This document shows, in pieces, positions 1 to 11,164 of a DNA stretch of 64,000 nucleotides. The first letter of the stretch is position 1. Every line of letters begins with the position of its first letter. The DNA comes from Schistosoma haematobium. Lineage: Eukaryota > Platyhelminthes > Trematoda > Strigeidida > Schistosomatidae. The notes beneath the pieces were generated by a model. It was not told the origin of the DNA and searched no databases. It saw nothing but the letters and a program-made list of their open reading frames with translations. The position numbers and the translations under genes are program-made. The DNA lies in assembly GCF_000699445.3 (NCBI RefSeq), contig NC_067202.1, positions 4,743,458 through 4,807,457 on the forward strand, written 5' to 3'.

Positions 1-107
1 ACGCACTGCTGTGGAGTCCCACAATAGGACGAAACGGCAGTCCAGTGCTTCTAGTTTTTAATGGTGGTCTAACACTAATCGGTTCATGATCTCATTCTAA
101 AACAAAA
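1..107 (+). repeat. HH-SINE-1, 3' half (cut by window edge)
   Basis: The copy starts inside the hammerhead region and runs into the family's 3' tail. Helix I (GCACTG/CAGTGC) and the GGAC-GAAA side are kept. The core reads CTGTGGA instead of CTGAGGA, so the invariant A6 is lost and the ribozyme should be inactive. The tRNA-like head lies outside the window. A much degraded second copy may lie at about 236-300. Confidence 0.75.
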
Positions 108-299
108 AGCACTGAGCTTTCAGACCTCATTAGCCAGAGGCATAATCTCCTGACTACTTAGTCGATATCCATTGGTTAAGATTTATAACCTTGTCATTGA
201 TATTTATTTATAAGTTCAGTCAGTTTGAGATATCCTGGATTCGAACTTCAGTTAAGTTGTGGGTGGGCACTTCTCTAGAGTCTCGAAATTCGATTTAGG

Positions 300-1181
300 G
301 TCCACATACTGATTAATTCAACAGAAAAAAGTTCTTTCAGTGGATATGCTACATATATTTGTCAGAATATTACCATGGTAAGCAAGCAGATTTAGAATAA
401 AAGATTCATGGATTGATTTAGACAACATGAAAAACAGTGTAGTTGTTAGTTTCTTAATTAACATTGTTTTTACGACAAAATGAATCGTCATAAGGTATTG
501 AAAAAAAGTGAGATATCGTGTATGTTAGACTAAAATATCATAAAATCAGGATTATGATATATGAACGGAATTTAGACAACATCATTTTAGCAAAATAATC
601 TACGTCCAGTATAATGGTTATATATTTTCATAGGTTAAATCACGAACTGTTATTAGCTAGATCATTGTTGAAAACTAGTAAGCATTAGATAATTGCTTAA
701 TCCTAGTATGGGACTAGTCAAAAGTAGTCACTTTTGCTTCTACTACCCAAGATCGAATTCATGATCTTGAATCCAGTGTACTAACACTTAACTTTTAGAT
801 CCCTGAAGCGTTATTCAGGATCTCGCATGTTTAACTTTGTCCAAATCACAATACTGTACCATCATTTTGGATTGTCTACACTGGATAACTATCTCACACC
901 CTATATAGTTGAACTCTATTGATCACCATTATATATTTATTAAGAAAACAAGGGGGGGGTTGTTTATTTCATAAGATTGATAACTGAATTTCTTCACAAA
1001 TACAAAAAGAATATATAATATCCATATCATTTACTCCAAAATCACTTTCTTCTGAATGAAAGCAATAGTTCCCCTGCCCCCCCCCAGATAAGTTCCGTTA
1101 GTTATTATGACTGTTAAACTATATTGATTATTTAATTTTAATCATTATTTCGTATTCTATTTTTTTTATTTTAATTTTTAG
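300..1181. other. AT-rich sequence upstream of the first visible exon
   Basis: No gene or clear repeat is seen. The last bases before 1182 are a T-rich tract ending in AG, which fits an intron 3' end. The stretch is therefore probably part of an intron whose upstream exon lies outside the window. Confidence 0.5.
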
Positions 1182-1291
1182 CTTTATCCAGATGTGATAC
1201 TACTTCGTTTACATATTCCACTTATTCCTATCAATGAAGAGAATATAGATCATCTTAAAAATTCTAAAAATTGTTTCAATACTACTATTAA

Positions 1292-1323
<32 letters not shown>

Positions 1324-1601
1324 ATACTGATAGTAATAATAATAGTAATAGTAATAACCCATTAACTACAACAAGTTTACGTCAAATGCGTCTTGGTGTT
1401 AGTGTACGTGAATCTAATTCATCACGAGCAAGTAAATTAAATGAATTATCACAGAATACAATTAAATTAAAAACAAATATAAATAAAAATAATGATAAAA
1501 TAAATCAAATCAATTCATTAACTGATACATCATATATTGCTGATTCTATATATGGTGGTGTAATAGTGAAATGTGTCATAGAAGGTGGAGCTGCACATAA
1601 A
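1182..1601 (+). CDS. PAR-3/Bazooka-like PDZ scaffold, internal exon with first half of the PDZ domain
   Basis: This exon codes for 140 residues in phase 0. It is bounded by a T-rich tract plus AG (1180-1181) and by a GTAAGT donor at 1602. There is no start codon at its head, so upstream exons must lie outside the window. The order fits a PDZ domain: strand beta-1 (LLRLHIPL), a long Thr/Asn/Ser-rich insert, the carboxylate-binding loop (RLGVSVRE), another polar insert, then strand beta-2/3 (GGVIVKCVIEGGAAHK). The loop and the GGAA(x)KDGRL junction resemble the third PDZ of PAR-3, a cortical polarity scaffold that works with PAR-6 and aPKC. The PAR-3 assignment rests on remembered family sequence. 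The PDZ assignment is firmer. Confidence 0.72.
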
Positions 1602-2164
1602 GTAAGTAGCCCTTCCCCTCCCCTCCTTTTTTTCCTTGTTTACAAATGGATTCTACTATTATTTGCATGATATAAATATAAGGAAATCATATCATGAAAT
1701 GTGTATTACACTATAGTCTTATATTATTGATAACATTGTATAATAGAGATGTGAAAAACCTGTGTTATTTCTGGGGGATATTGATGCCATGAATCTCAAA
1801 TCAAATTAACATTCTTTAAAATATATAATTAAGGAAGTAGCTGTGACTATGTGTTATGGGGAAGGTTTCTACTCATTGATAATTTAATAGATAAGATGAT
1901 AGTCAGCTAATATGTGGTTAGTTCTAGGTTTAAAAAATATCTTTGTGTCTACGTAAATTTATGCTACTGAAAGGTAGAGATGACAGAAATTGAAATTATT
2001 ATTAATTCATGTAAAAGTTCTGATTAGGTCATTTTAGATCCTTCTATATGAAAAATGTAATCTATTTAGTGCTACTCTTTATGTGTGTAAGGCATTTTAT
2101 TCTTCATGACCAGAAAACGTCAACACTTCTCCCGTAGTTAATCCTTCTTATGCAGCCTGCGTCC

Positions 2165-2680
2165 AGTAAATTTGTTATATCTGGTCGTAGCAATTGTTAT
2201 GTTTGGTCGTCGCCAATCGATGTGCCGAAAAAGAACGCTGATGTGAAAGTAAGAACATACAAGACTGATATAAGTGAAGATTTATTAACCCCAAAACACT
2301 ATGACGAGGACGAATCGAATCTAGTCTAAAATACACTGGTTTATATATTGATTGTACACCCATTTTGATTAATAATTAGAATTAAATCACATACTCAGTT
2401 ATAACAAATCACTTACTGAGCATAGTTCATGTCAAGTGAATACAAGAATATGGGAAAACAAGCAAACACTACACTGAATGATCCTCATGTTGAATCAACG
2501 GAATACAAGAATATCGTATATTCAACAGGATAAAATATCATACGACAAAAGAAAACAAATAATACAGTGAATGATCATGACACTGAATTAGAATGGATGT
2601 TGAATGTTGAATAAAACTCATAATGAGTAAATCAATCGAAAATTGATTTTTCTTTCCATCATATCAAGCAATAATTAATC
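2165..2680 (+). repeat. Dispersed repeat E
   Basis: This non-coding repeat of about 500 bp has a second copy at 14,838-15,595, where it is split by an HH-SINE-2. The two copies share long stretches, for example the part around 2330-2400 and the end around 2590-2670. Class unknown. Confidence 0.65.
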
Positions 2681-2769
2681 TACTGGGTATAACTCGGGTC
2701 CTAACAAAATTTCAATGATTCGAAGCACCTCCCAATTGTGTTTTTTTATTTCTACTTCTATTAGAATAA

Positions 2770-3085
2770 TTCTCTAAGTCTCCTACATTGCCCGAATGTT
2801 CCATGTTCCAATATTCATTATTGTTTTTGTTGTCAGAAGGGGTATTTGACTGGTGACTTCCAAAGATTCTCGGCTTACATCGTGAGGCGTCATAAATTTT
2901 CTAAATATAAACCTTTATATCCTCAGGGAAGAATTCAGATTGTTTTTTTTTCTGGTTAACGTTATTTTAGCAAGGTTCTTTTCCTCAGGATAGATTTTCT
3001 ACCGCCATTCTCAACTCTCCTTACTTCTGTCTAAGCTTGTGACCGGCAATGGCTCTAGAGGAACTCCAGGTGGAGCTCAGTTAAA
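2770..3085 (-). repeat. SR2-type retrotransposon, isolated 5' end
   Basis: This stretch aligns by eye with the 5' untranslated end of the full-length element at 63,180-63,467, in the same minus orientation. Shared marks are the GAGGCGTCATAA block, the TTTTTTCTGGTTA block and the CTCCAGG-GGAG end. It is clearly diverged and no coding part is left. Confidence 0.6.
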
Positions 3086-3439
3086 TTTACGGAACAGTTT
3101 AACGGAACGATTAACCTTTAAACTATTGAGCCGATACTGATCGACCATTTACTGTTACATTTAACTACCCCACAACTTAACAGTCTAAATTCACTGATCA
3201 CGACTTTTCGTTAGATAAGAGATGATAATTATTAATATAGATGTTAGAGATATGTACCTTAGTTCCTTGCTCAGTGATCCCTAGGGGTCAAGGTGTTCGA
3301 TTTAGACCCTAGGTGATGGGGTCGATCCCTTTAAAAGCTATCATTGATGCTCATCGGTGAAAGGTCTATGAGGAAATAACTGTTTAGTCCCCCCAGGCAT
3401 CCATTGGATACCTAACTTATGTCGATCAGTAATATGATA

Positions 3440-3710
3440 TTGCAAACTGATCAGAAATGGTCAAACGAGAAGGTCACAATCAGAAATGACCTAAAGAAGA
3501 AATGCATATCATTGACTAAGAAATGAATTGACTTTCTGAGGGGTATATATATAAGTATTTGTGCATATTATTCGATAGCCCAATATACTTTCTTCTCCAC
3601 TCTTGTGTTTTCACTGTAGTCAGATGGGGGGTTAGCTTGTAGCACATTGTGTATCAATATCAGATCTCGGTTACTGCTCATCATAACGGTTACTGGAGAC
3701 GTTTCTTCTC
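3440..3710 (+). repeat. Unclassified repeat, two copies in window
   Basis: Around 3535-3710 the sequence matches 45,240-45,420: a short AT stretch, then AGTATTTGTG, then TAGCACAT/TAGCATAA and CAGATCTCGG-like blocks in the same order. No coding potential is seen and the ends are uncertain. Confidence 0.45.
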
Positions 3711-4066
3711 CCCCAGCCATAACATAATATCCTTTTTACTAGCAATAATACTATTAATAATTCAACTACTTCAGAATTTATCTTAATAATTTCATCTTGT
3801 GCTAATACAGTTTAGTAACTTGAACCAATCCACATATGTTTCAGCTTATATATTACACATAACTAACTAAATAACTGATTGATTGATTTTCTTCAAGTGA
3901 TTATTACCTTAAATGCTTATTCTGATGTTTCTTAGTTGTAATTACCATCCAACAAATAAATTTTATTTCTATCATTCATTTTCAATTCTAAGCAACTGGT
4001 TATACACAATATGCATTTCATTATTAGAATTGAAACTTTAGAAATTTAGAAATTGACAGCGTTGGA

Positions 4067-4245
4067 TACCGGCTCAGTGACCTAGAGGTTAGGCGTTCGC
4101 GCGCGTGATCGAAGGTCCAGGGCTCAAGTCCCACCTGCAGAATTGTGGGTAGTCACTACTGAGGAGTCCATACTAGGATGAAACGGTGGTCTATAGCTTC
4201 CAGGTTCTCGATGGAGATCTAGCTTAGATTAGTGAATCCAATTGT
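4067..4245 (+). repeat. HH-SINE-1
   Basis: A tRNA-like head with an A-box (GGCTCAGTGACC) and a degraded B-box is followed by a hammerhead-like core at about 4180-4222 (CTGAGGA ... GAAAC ... GGTC). Helix I no longer pairs well (CACTA against TATAGC), so cleavage is unlikely. It lies in the intron just before the second PDZ exon. Confidence 0.75.
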
Positions 4246-4343
4246 GAAAATACTACAATTTTCATACTGATAAGTTTTTCATTTTTGTTTGTGATGTATA
4301 TACTTAATGGATTAATTTTTATTGTCATCAAATACTAACACAG

Positions 4344-4793
4344 GATGGTCGACTTCAAATCGGTGATGAATTGTTGGAGATTAATGGAGTTGTTTTAGTT
4401 AATGCAAACAATCCATTAAGTTTATTACGTTCTGTTCTACGAAAATTATCTAATACAACTGTAAATTACAATAAAAATTGTGATGATGATGATAATAATA
4501 TGACTACAACTTCAACAAGTGTAACAAATAGAACAACCACGACAATAACAACATCAACAACTGCTTATAGTTCTGTTGCTACTACTGATACTGCTACTAT
4601 TACTACTAGTACCACAAGTAATATTAATTCTATAACAGCTTCACCTACTAAGAAAAATGATCAGAATACAACTTCTAAGTCTACCTTCGACAAAGAAGAT
4701 TCAATGGAAATGTTAGATACAATTCAACCAAAAGTGGTAGATTTATTGATAGCTCGATTAACAAGGCATCGAAGATCTGCATCTGGACACACT
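4344..4793 (+). CDS. PAR-3/Bazooka-like PDZ scaffold, second half of the PDZ domain
   Basis: This phase-0 exon of 150 residues begins right after CACAG and ends before GTAAGT. It completes the PDZ fold with DGRLQIGDELLEINGVVL and the helix LSLLRSVLRKL. A Thr/Asn/Asp-rich insert of about 70 residues interrupts the domain. The last strand is KVVDLLIARLTRHRR, comparable to the IQLIVARR strand of PAR-3 PDZ3. Joining it to the exon ending at 1601 keeps the frame and gives GGAAHK-DGRLQIGDELLE, a typical PDZ core. The TTT(A)-free splice ends and domain continuity make this exon solid even though the inserts look like noise. Confidence 0.78.
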
Positions 4794-4959
4794 GTAAGTA
4801 TTCACAATTTATTTCAATATGTATATATAGTTTTTTCTGGTTAGTGTTCTTTGTAGCAAGGTTGTTCTTTACGGGATGGGGTTGTTGACCCCATGCTCAA
4901 TTCTTCTCCATTACTCGGGTTTGAGACCAGCAGTAACCCCAGAAAAGAAACGGGCGGAG

Positions 4960-5006
<47 letters not shown>

Positions 5007-5706
5007 GTTGGTTGAATAACAATGTGTGGCCCAAACACTGATAACATATTAGATGTTAAATACCTGGATAATCTAGGCTTTATACTCAATGAAAATTATC
5101 AATGAAATTTATCCTACGCTGTGGGTAGGATTATATTATGATTCAGTCTTCCCATATTTGGCTATGAATTTTTGAAGGTGACGAACATCACTCAAACAAC
5201 ATTCTTCATTATCTGAATATAATCTTTTGACGCGATTAAAAAGCGTTCTAACCAAGACTCTTTCCTATAGACCATTACGCTTCATACCAACCTCTTGCAA
5301 TTTAATTCATGATAAGTGTTTGTAAACTTTTTTCCGGTGCAATAATTTCTTTCCCAAGTAATAAGGGCTTGTATAAATTGTTATAGTTTACATTGCTGAC
5401 TGGACCTTAGTTGGACAACTAAGAAGCACTGAAGATCACCCACCAATGATATTGGAAGACAGTTATGCAACATCGTTCATCAGATGGTGCGATTTCTGTG
5501 GATTAAGAGTGACCATTCTCTTCGAGCAGTGAAGGTCTCGAATTCGACTCACTATAGTGGAGTCATGGATTATCACTAGGTAGAATATGCTTTTCAGTGC
5601 CTAATGGCTTTCAAAGCCTAATCAAAAACAATCTTTGACGTAAACTATAAAAATTTCATTTCTGGATATCTTACTTCTATTTTTTGTTTATCTCAATAAA
5701 CTATAG
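4794..5706 (+). other. Second intron of the PDZ gene
   Basis: GTAAGT donor and CTATAG acceptor. It contains an SR2-type 5'-UTR remnant, an (AT)n tract and, at about 5380-5630, a badly degraded HH-SINE-1-like stretch. Confidence 0.7.
4836..5002 (-). repeat. SR2-type 5'-UTR remnant plus (AT)n tract
   Basis: The stretch 4836-4960 matches the first ~130 bases of the full-length SR2-type element (63,330-63,467), including the ACGGGATGGGG block and the GGCGGAGTTA end. It is directly followed by a pure (AT)n microsatellite at about 4961-5002. Confidence 0.6.
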
Positions 5707-6210
5707 CTTGCATCGAACTCCGAGTTTAGTTCAGAAACTTCGACGTCAAGCACTGTACTAACTGCTACACCAAAGTTTTTACCACCTGTCAATAATAAAA
5801 CTAGTTCTGAATCATCATGTATTAGTCAAGAACAATCCATAGACCATCATCATGGTAGTCATCAACATCAACAACATCGTCATCACCATCATCATCATCA
5901 TCATCATCGGCATCATCGTCATTTTTCTCAACCACAACAAAAATGTTACTGTTCAAATCCTTTAACAACTTCATCTTCATTGTCATCATCGCCTTCATCA
6001 ATTACAACAAATCCTACTGAAAGTGAAACACATGTTACTACAATCAATGCTAATGACATACAAAACATGAATAATAACTCTAAAAATAACGAAACACCGA
6101 AAATTAAAGCAGAAATACATTCAGTCAAAGTGGAACAGGAAGATAATGCTACTGATGATGATATTATCATTACTACTAAAACGACTCTCGGAGGTGACTG
6201 TGCCACCTGA
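5707..6210 (+). CDS. PAR-3-like PDZ scaffold, last visible exon and C-terminus
   Basis: The frame runs in phase 0 from the CTATAG acceptor to a TGA at 6208-6210, giving 167 residues. The content is low-complexity: Ser/Thr-rich, then a His-rich run coded by CAT/CAC repeats at about 5845-5930, then Ser-rich and Asn-rich stretches and an acidic end (VEQEDNATDDDIII) finishing with GGDCAT. No domain is recognised. It is accepted because the frame and phase match the previous exon and because the open frame is long for such AT-rich DNA. A possible donor (AAAGTAAGT, about 6244) lies just after the stop, so alternative 3' splicing cannot be excluded. Confidence 0.65.
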   Translation, partial: LASNSEFSSETSTSSTVLTATPKFLPPVNNKTSSESSCISQEQSIDHHHGSHQHQQHRHHHHHHHHHRHHRHFSQPQQKCYCSNPLTTSSSLSSSPSSITTNPTESETHVTTINANDIQNMNNNSKNNETPKIKAEIHSVKVEQEDNATDDDIIITTKTTLGGDCAT

Positions 6211-6478
6211 AATGATTAAATCATAGTTACACAGATTCCTGTAAAGTAAGTCATTTTACCTAAATGATGATACCTTACATTTTTCTATCATAGAGACGAT
6301 TTACAATGCTGTTGATAACTTTGATTATTCAGTGACTCCATATTTGTGACTGGGCTCACTCCACTAATTACCAACTGGTTAGCAGTTGAGCGTATTCTTA
6401 CAGCGACAGAAAAAGGGAGCCTCACATGATCCCCTTTAAATATATATCTATACACATATAACAGTACGATGTTTTATA

Positions 6479-6484
6479 AATAAA
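6479..6484 (+). terminator. Possible polyadenylation signal (AATAAA)
   Basis: This AATAAA lies about 270 bases after the PDZ-gene stop. Such hexamers are frequent by chance in AT-rich DNA, so this is only a candidate. Confidence 0.3.
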
Positions 6485-6754
6485 AGCAAAACTCTAAGGA
6501 AAACATCTATTATTTGAAGGGAATTTACGTCTTGAAGTAACAAAACAATTTTAAGGATCGTTGAAAAATTAAAAGGCATGAAATACTTATTTTTTACCAG
6601 TTTCAAACTTGTCACAATCTCATACATGATGAAACCGAATAAATTTATATCATGTAATGTGAACAATATGGATAAAAATCCTACCGTATTAGCAATAATA
6701 GTAACAATAACAGTAATAAATTTTGTATTATTTGTTTGAATCTTCCACCAATGG

Positions 6755-6962
6755 GATGGCGGCTTGGAGTCGAATAGAAGATGACGTTTCGTCCAGTTCG
6801 AGGCTCTTCAGTTGGATGTACTCGCATCTCAGAGCTAATATTTACTCCAGGACTCGAACCCAGTACCATTTACTTCGAATGAACATCAACTCTGGGATTT
6901 TGGTACATCAAGGTGACAGGTACCAAATAGAACGAAATGCACGTCCCGGATAACACTACTAG
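6755..6962. repeat. Sm-alpha-like SINE, head-to-head pair
   Basis: The left part (to about 6880) is inverted, with a CTCGAACCC B-box complement and the complement of the hammerhead 3' strand (TTTCGTCC). The right part (about 6884-6962) is direct, with a degraded core (GGTGACAGG ... ACGAAATGCACGTCC). Both 3' ends face outward. Neither hammerhead core is intact. Confidence 0.65.
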
Positions 6963-7800
6963 AAAAGGTTAAGATTTACAAACTTCCTTGGTGTACTAAT
7001 TTGAAGTTTTAAATATTTAGGATCATAAAATATTGTAAACTTTTGATGAAAGCGCGCGATTATGTTATAAAGTCTACCTTACATCCGTGGAAAAAACTAT
7101 CATTGAAAGTAGGAGATATGCGTAGTCTAAAGAATTTGATCATAGTTGTTTACAAAGTATTGCTCACACGTCGCAGAACGATCAAGTGAGTAATGCAGAG
7201 GTTAGTTATAGGGTACTACGCAAAGACGGAAATCAGTTGATGGGATTTTGAATCTTTTTTGACTGACGCAGTTAAAGAATATGTTACGCATGTATAACCC
7301 GTACTTATCATAACTCATGATGTTAGCCAGTGTAAAAGTAGGTTAAAAGAAATTCGGTTTAGCCATAACAAAGAGTAATATCAAACTATAAAGTCAGTAA
7401 ATATTGAACAGTACCATGTAGGCAGATGCAGGCTACCTTGTAGGGGTCCGCAAAATAACCGCAATCAGTCGTTGGAGATATTGGGTGATAGGGATGAAAA
7501 TTGATTACAATGACACTCATGCACACTTAACAACATTATTTTGACTTCTTTGGCTATTCATTGTGTTTAAATTCATCTTGTGCAGATGCGATATATCAAC
7601 CTATCTAGCCCAAATTTTTTTAAAGATCTATATTGGTCAGGACTGGCTAATTGATTGATTTATTTGTCACATCATAAAACGCCATGACTAACACCAAGTT
7701 AACTCACTTTACTAATTCATGAAAATTATTTGTATAGTGTAAAAATGATGAGTTATTTGTTAAAATTAACTTTAATAATCGTAATAAACTTAAGCGTTTT
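6963..7800. other. Gene-free stretch, nothing recognised
   Basis: AT-rich sequence without a clear open frame. A stretch at about 7090-7270 weakly recalls the 3' coding part of the second non-LTR family (GATCA-GTGAGTAATG ... GGTACTACGCAAAGACGG) but is too degraded to call. Confidence 0.4.
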
Positions 7801-7804
7801 CACA

Positions 7805-7945
7805 CAAGACCCTAGGTTCAAATCCCATGAGCGGGATCGTGGGTGCGCACTTCTGAGGAGTCACACAATAGGACGAAACGACTATCCAGTGCTTTCAGGT
7901 TTTCTATGTTAATCAACTGACTCATGATATCAACTATTCAAATTG
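7805..7945 (+). repeat. HH-SINE-1, 3' half
   Basis: Starts in the tRNA-like head near the B-box (GGTTCAAATCC), then a hammerhead with an intact CTGAGGA core and GAAAC. The helix I base pair next to the core is mismatched (T against C) and the triplet is ATC. Tail present. Confidence 0.7.
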
Positions 7946-8285
7946 TTTTTCTCAAATAATTTATTTCTTATTTCTTTTTTTCAGACAATTAAGAAAAATG
8001 AATGAAAATTAGTTTTCTAAACGTAATTTTACTTCTATATATTAGAGAATTATTCATTTATGTGAATTATTATTGAAAACTACCTCAATCTCATTATTAT
8101 TACATCATTATTACTATTATTAATACTACTACTACCATTATTCAGTAGTTTGTCGTTTTTTTTAGCTGAAATACAAAAACCGCTCAAATTTACATTTGTA
8201 AACAACGACAATATCAATAACAATAATAATAATGTTATGCTACATTCCCTCTCTTGCCTCGTAACCAAACAAACTCTGTCCTCAG

Positions 8286-8352
8286 AGCTAGCGAGAGAAA
8301 GAGAGAGAGAGAGAGTAAGGGAGAGAGAGAGAGAGAAAGAGTGAGAGAGATC
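8286..8352 (+). repeat. (GA)n-rich microsatellite
   Basis: Purine-only tract of imperfect GA repeats with a few GAAA and TAAGG interruptions. Confidence 0.9.
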
Positions 8353-9012
8353 AAGTGAGTATGTGAGTGAGTGAGGGAGTGAGAGCGATTAGTTTATTCC
8401 ATTGTATAGAAGCCAAAACCATATTTTCTATTATCACAAACTTTTTTCTTTCTTTCTTTCTTTGTTTCTTCCTTTTTATTTGTGAATAATTTCTTTTTCA
8501 AGACAATGACAAAGTGAAAGAAACGAATCCGAAATTGTTGTGACTAATTATTTTCTATTTATTTCTAATATTAAATAGTTATTGTTTATTCAAATCTCAT
8601 CTATTGGCTTGTTTGTTTGTTTGTTTTTTCTAAAACGTATTTCATTCACATTTTCAATATAGAACATTGAATAAGATACTACTTATATTACTAAATCAGC
8701 TCACATTTTTTTATTATGAAGATTTCAAATCAAATTTTAGTTGTGACATATACATACATCATTGGAATAGTTCATGATGATTTGTTGCGTTCTTAGTCGT
8801 GGTGTTAGTGGCAGTGACGGTGGGGTAGTATCTAAGGCTTCGTTCGTTCGTTTTTTTCCTTTTGTTTCTTACTTTCAATTGTTTTTTTCGAATTATATGA
8901 TTGTATAAAATGAATTGATTCTTTTCTTGATTCTCTTATCTCTACACGCAACTTCCTTTTCTTCTTAAATCATTTTTATTATGATTTATTCACATGCAAC
9001 ATATATCGGTTA

Positions 9013-9036
9013 GATGATGATGATGATGATGATGAT
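9013..9036 (+). repeat. (GAT)n microsatellite
   Basis: Eight tandem GAT units. Confidence 0.85.
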
Positions 9037-9426
9037 ATGAAAACCTTAAAAAGAGAAGAAGAAAAGAAATACAACATCGATCAATGTTTTTTTTGTTGTT
9101 GTTGCTATGATCATGTTACTATGACAACAATGATCATCATTAATCTTATTAAGTTCTATTACTCAACTTTTTCCCAAATAAATATGGTCATTTTCAACAA
9201 CAAAAAACAGTAAATAAATAGAAAAGATCATTATTTTTTTGTTTGCTTGATAACATATTCATGACAGAATTTACTTTATCATGTTGTAGATACTGATGTA
9301 AATAATTAAATGATCATTGAATATTTGATTCTAGTCATTTAGTTGTTTTTCATTTTCATATTCAAATAGATTGACAACATTTTTAGTGATTACGTCATTG
9401 CAATAATACTCTATTACATAATAATC

Positions 9427-9427
<1 letters not shown>

Positions 9428-9467
<40 letters not shown>
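9428..9467 (+). repeat. (AT)n microsatellite
   Basis: About 20 uninterrupted AT units. Confidence 0.9.
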
Positions 9468-9470
<3 letters not shown>

Positions 9471-10559
9471 TAATGTATATTCATTTTCTTGAATGAATAT
9501 CGTTGAATGAATGATCATTGAGGTGAGATGATCCATCCAATTTTATCGTTGAATAACAAGTGGTTCTTTTTCATTTCTCTTCTTTTTTCTCTGTTTTTTG
9601 ATACACACAATTATGATTTCCATCGCCCCCCTCCTTTCATGTATATTTCTTATTTCATAACCATTAATAGTAATAAAAATAACAACGATTATAGTTTTAT
9701 GCACAGATATTAAATTTAATTCAAATAAGATTTATGTGAAATATATGAATATCTATTTTATATTGCTCTATTTAAATTTCTTCACAAATATGAAACCCCC
9801 TTTTTTTGTTTGATCTCACTTATTCAATCAACCACCTACCCATTCATTCACTTACTCACTCCCCCACCCAATCAATTAATCACTAACTGTCTATCTCTTT
9901 GAATGTCTGTTGCCTTATTGATTCAAATCATAATTACATGAATTGAATAATTTATTATTTTCTTTGAAAAAAAAATTCAATAATCATTCATTTTTCCTTT
10001 TTTCTTTTTTCTTCATTCGTTATTTATAATATTTACTTACAGAAGAAAAAAAATAAAAGAAGAACAAGAAAATAATTTGTTTTAATGAGAAAGAAAAAAA
10101 AGCAAGATGAGAATTTCACCTTTTCTTTCTCTCTTTCTTCTTCTTCTTTTGTTGTTGTCGTTGTTGTTGTTCGTTTTTTCTTTTTCTTTTTCTTCTTCTT
10201 AACATAAAAAAAAACTTTGTAAACATTCAAATCTAAAAAGAAAACGGTTCTTCCAGATCTTCCTCCCTCTCTCTTTCTCTCTCTTATTAAGTTTTGTTTA
10301 TTATTCTCTTAATTCATACTTCTTTCTATTCGATGAATCTTTTGTTTTGATTTTCTCTCTTTAAAATGTGTACACATGACTCACTTATGTCTATATCATT
10401 ATTCATTGAATACTAAATCAATAAATCAATACCAAGATTATTAAAAAAAATAAACAAATTGATTAAAAAAAATTCAGATTATATAATTAAATATATTATT
10501 GATTAATTATTGATTTTTTTTATTAAAAAGTTTGTATAACGTTGTAGAGATTACTAAGT

Positions 10560-10925
10560 TTTTTTGATTGAGATCATGAACTGATTGATGTTAGACTACT
10601 AGTAAATAACTGGAGGCATTGAACGGCCATTTTGTCCTATTGTGGGAATCCTGAGCAGTGTGCATCCATGATCCTGTCTCGCGTGATTTGAATTCAGGAC
10701 CTATCGGTTTTGCGCGTGAGCGCTTAACCAACTAGACCACTGAGCCAGCTGTCTTCTAACAGTGTTAATGTCTAACTTCAACTAGTCCACGAAATTGAGA
10801 AACACATCCTCTATTGTCATCAGTGAGTTACTATCTCATAACAGATCTGGTTGAACTCCACTGATCACTGCTTCTCACTAGAACTTTAGAATATACCCCT
10901 TGAAGCCAGTCACTAGTGAGCATAT
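10560..10925 (-). repeat. HH-SINE-1, near full unit
   Basis: Read on the minus strand: the upstream unit region with TCACTAGTG (about 10,910), tRNA-like A- and B-boxes (about 10,745 and 10,690), hammerhead region (10,625-10,665) and 3' tail ending near 10,560. The core is mutated (CTCAGGA, ACAAAAT), so it is inactive. Confidence 0.75.
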
Positions 10926-10965
10926 GTTGATTCATATCAGAAGAGGCTTTGTGGATACTAGAATA

Positions 10966-11160
10966 ATTTTAATAGTTGACATATTGAGTCAATTGAAGCT
11001 AAACCACCATGGAAAACCTAGATCGTGGATGCACACTGCTGAGAAGTCTCACGATAGGTAGAAACAGTTGTCTAGTGCTTTCAGGTTTTCCATGGCAGTC
11101 TAGTTTCACTGGACTCATGATCTTAACTATTGAAATCACTATAATATCCACAAAAACCCC
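10966..11160. repeat. HH-SINE-1, head-to-head fold-back copy
   Basis: The 3' tail appears inverted at 10,966-11,022 and direct at 11,083-11,150, around a direct hammerhead region (11,023-11,082). The core reads CTGAGAA, so G8 is lost. Both outer ends are 3' tails. Confidence 0.7.
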
Positions 11161-11164
11161 TTCT

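Larger units (their letters stand above)
1602..4343 (+). other. Intron of the PDZ gene, with repeat debris
   Basis: A GTAAGT donor at 1602 and a CACAG acceptor ending at 4343 flank a 2.7 kb intron. It holds a dispersed repeat (2165-2680), an SR2-type 5'-end remnant (2770-3085), an unclassified repeat (3440-3710) and an HH-SINE-1 (4067-4245). The part at 1610-2160 shows nothing recognisable. A weak tRNA-like stretch lies at about 3250-3320. Confidence 0.7.
7946..10560. other. AT-rich, simple-sequence region without recognised transposons
   Basis: This is the only long stretch in which I found no dispersed repeat. It contains GA-rich, TTTC-rich, GAT and AT microsatellites and poly-T/poly-A runs. 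It could be a long 3' UTR or 3' flank of the PDZ gene, but nothing in the sequence decides this. Short open frames here are made of microsatellites. Confidence 0.5.

Noticed and set aside
7090..7270. Third copy of the CAGT-tailed non-LTR family
   Set aside because: Only short ordered resemblances were found, too weak to call.
10033..10230. Lys/Thr-rich minus-strand frame
   Set aside because: Made of simple TTC/TTG/TTT repeats.
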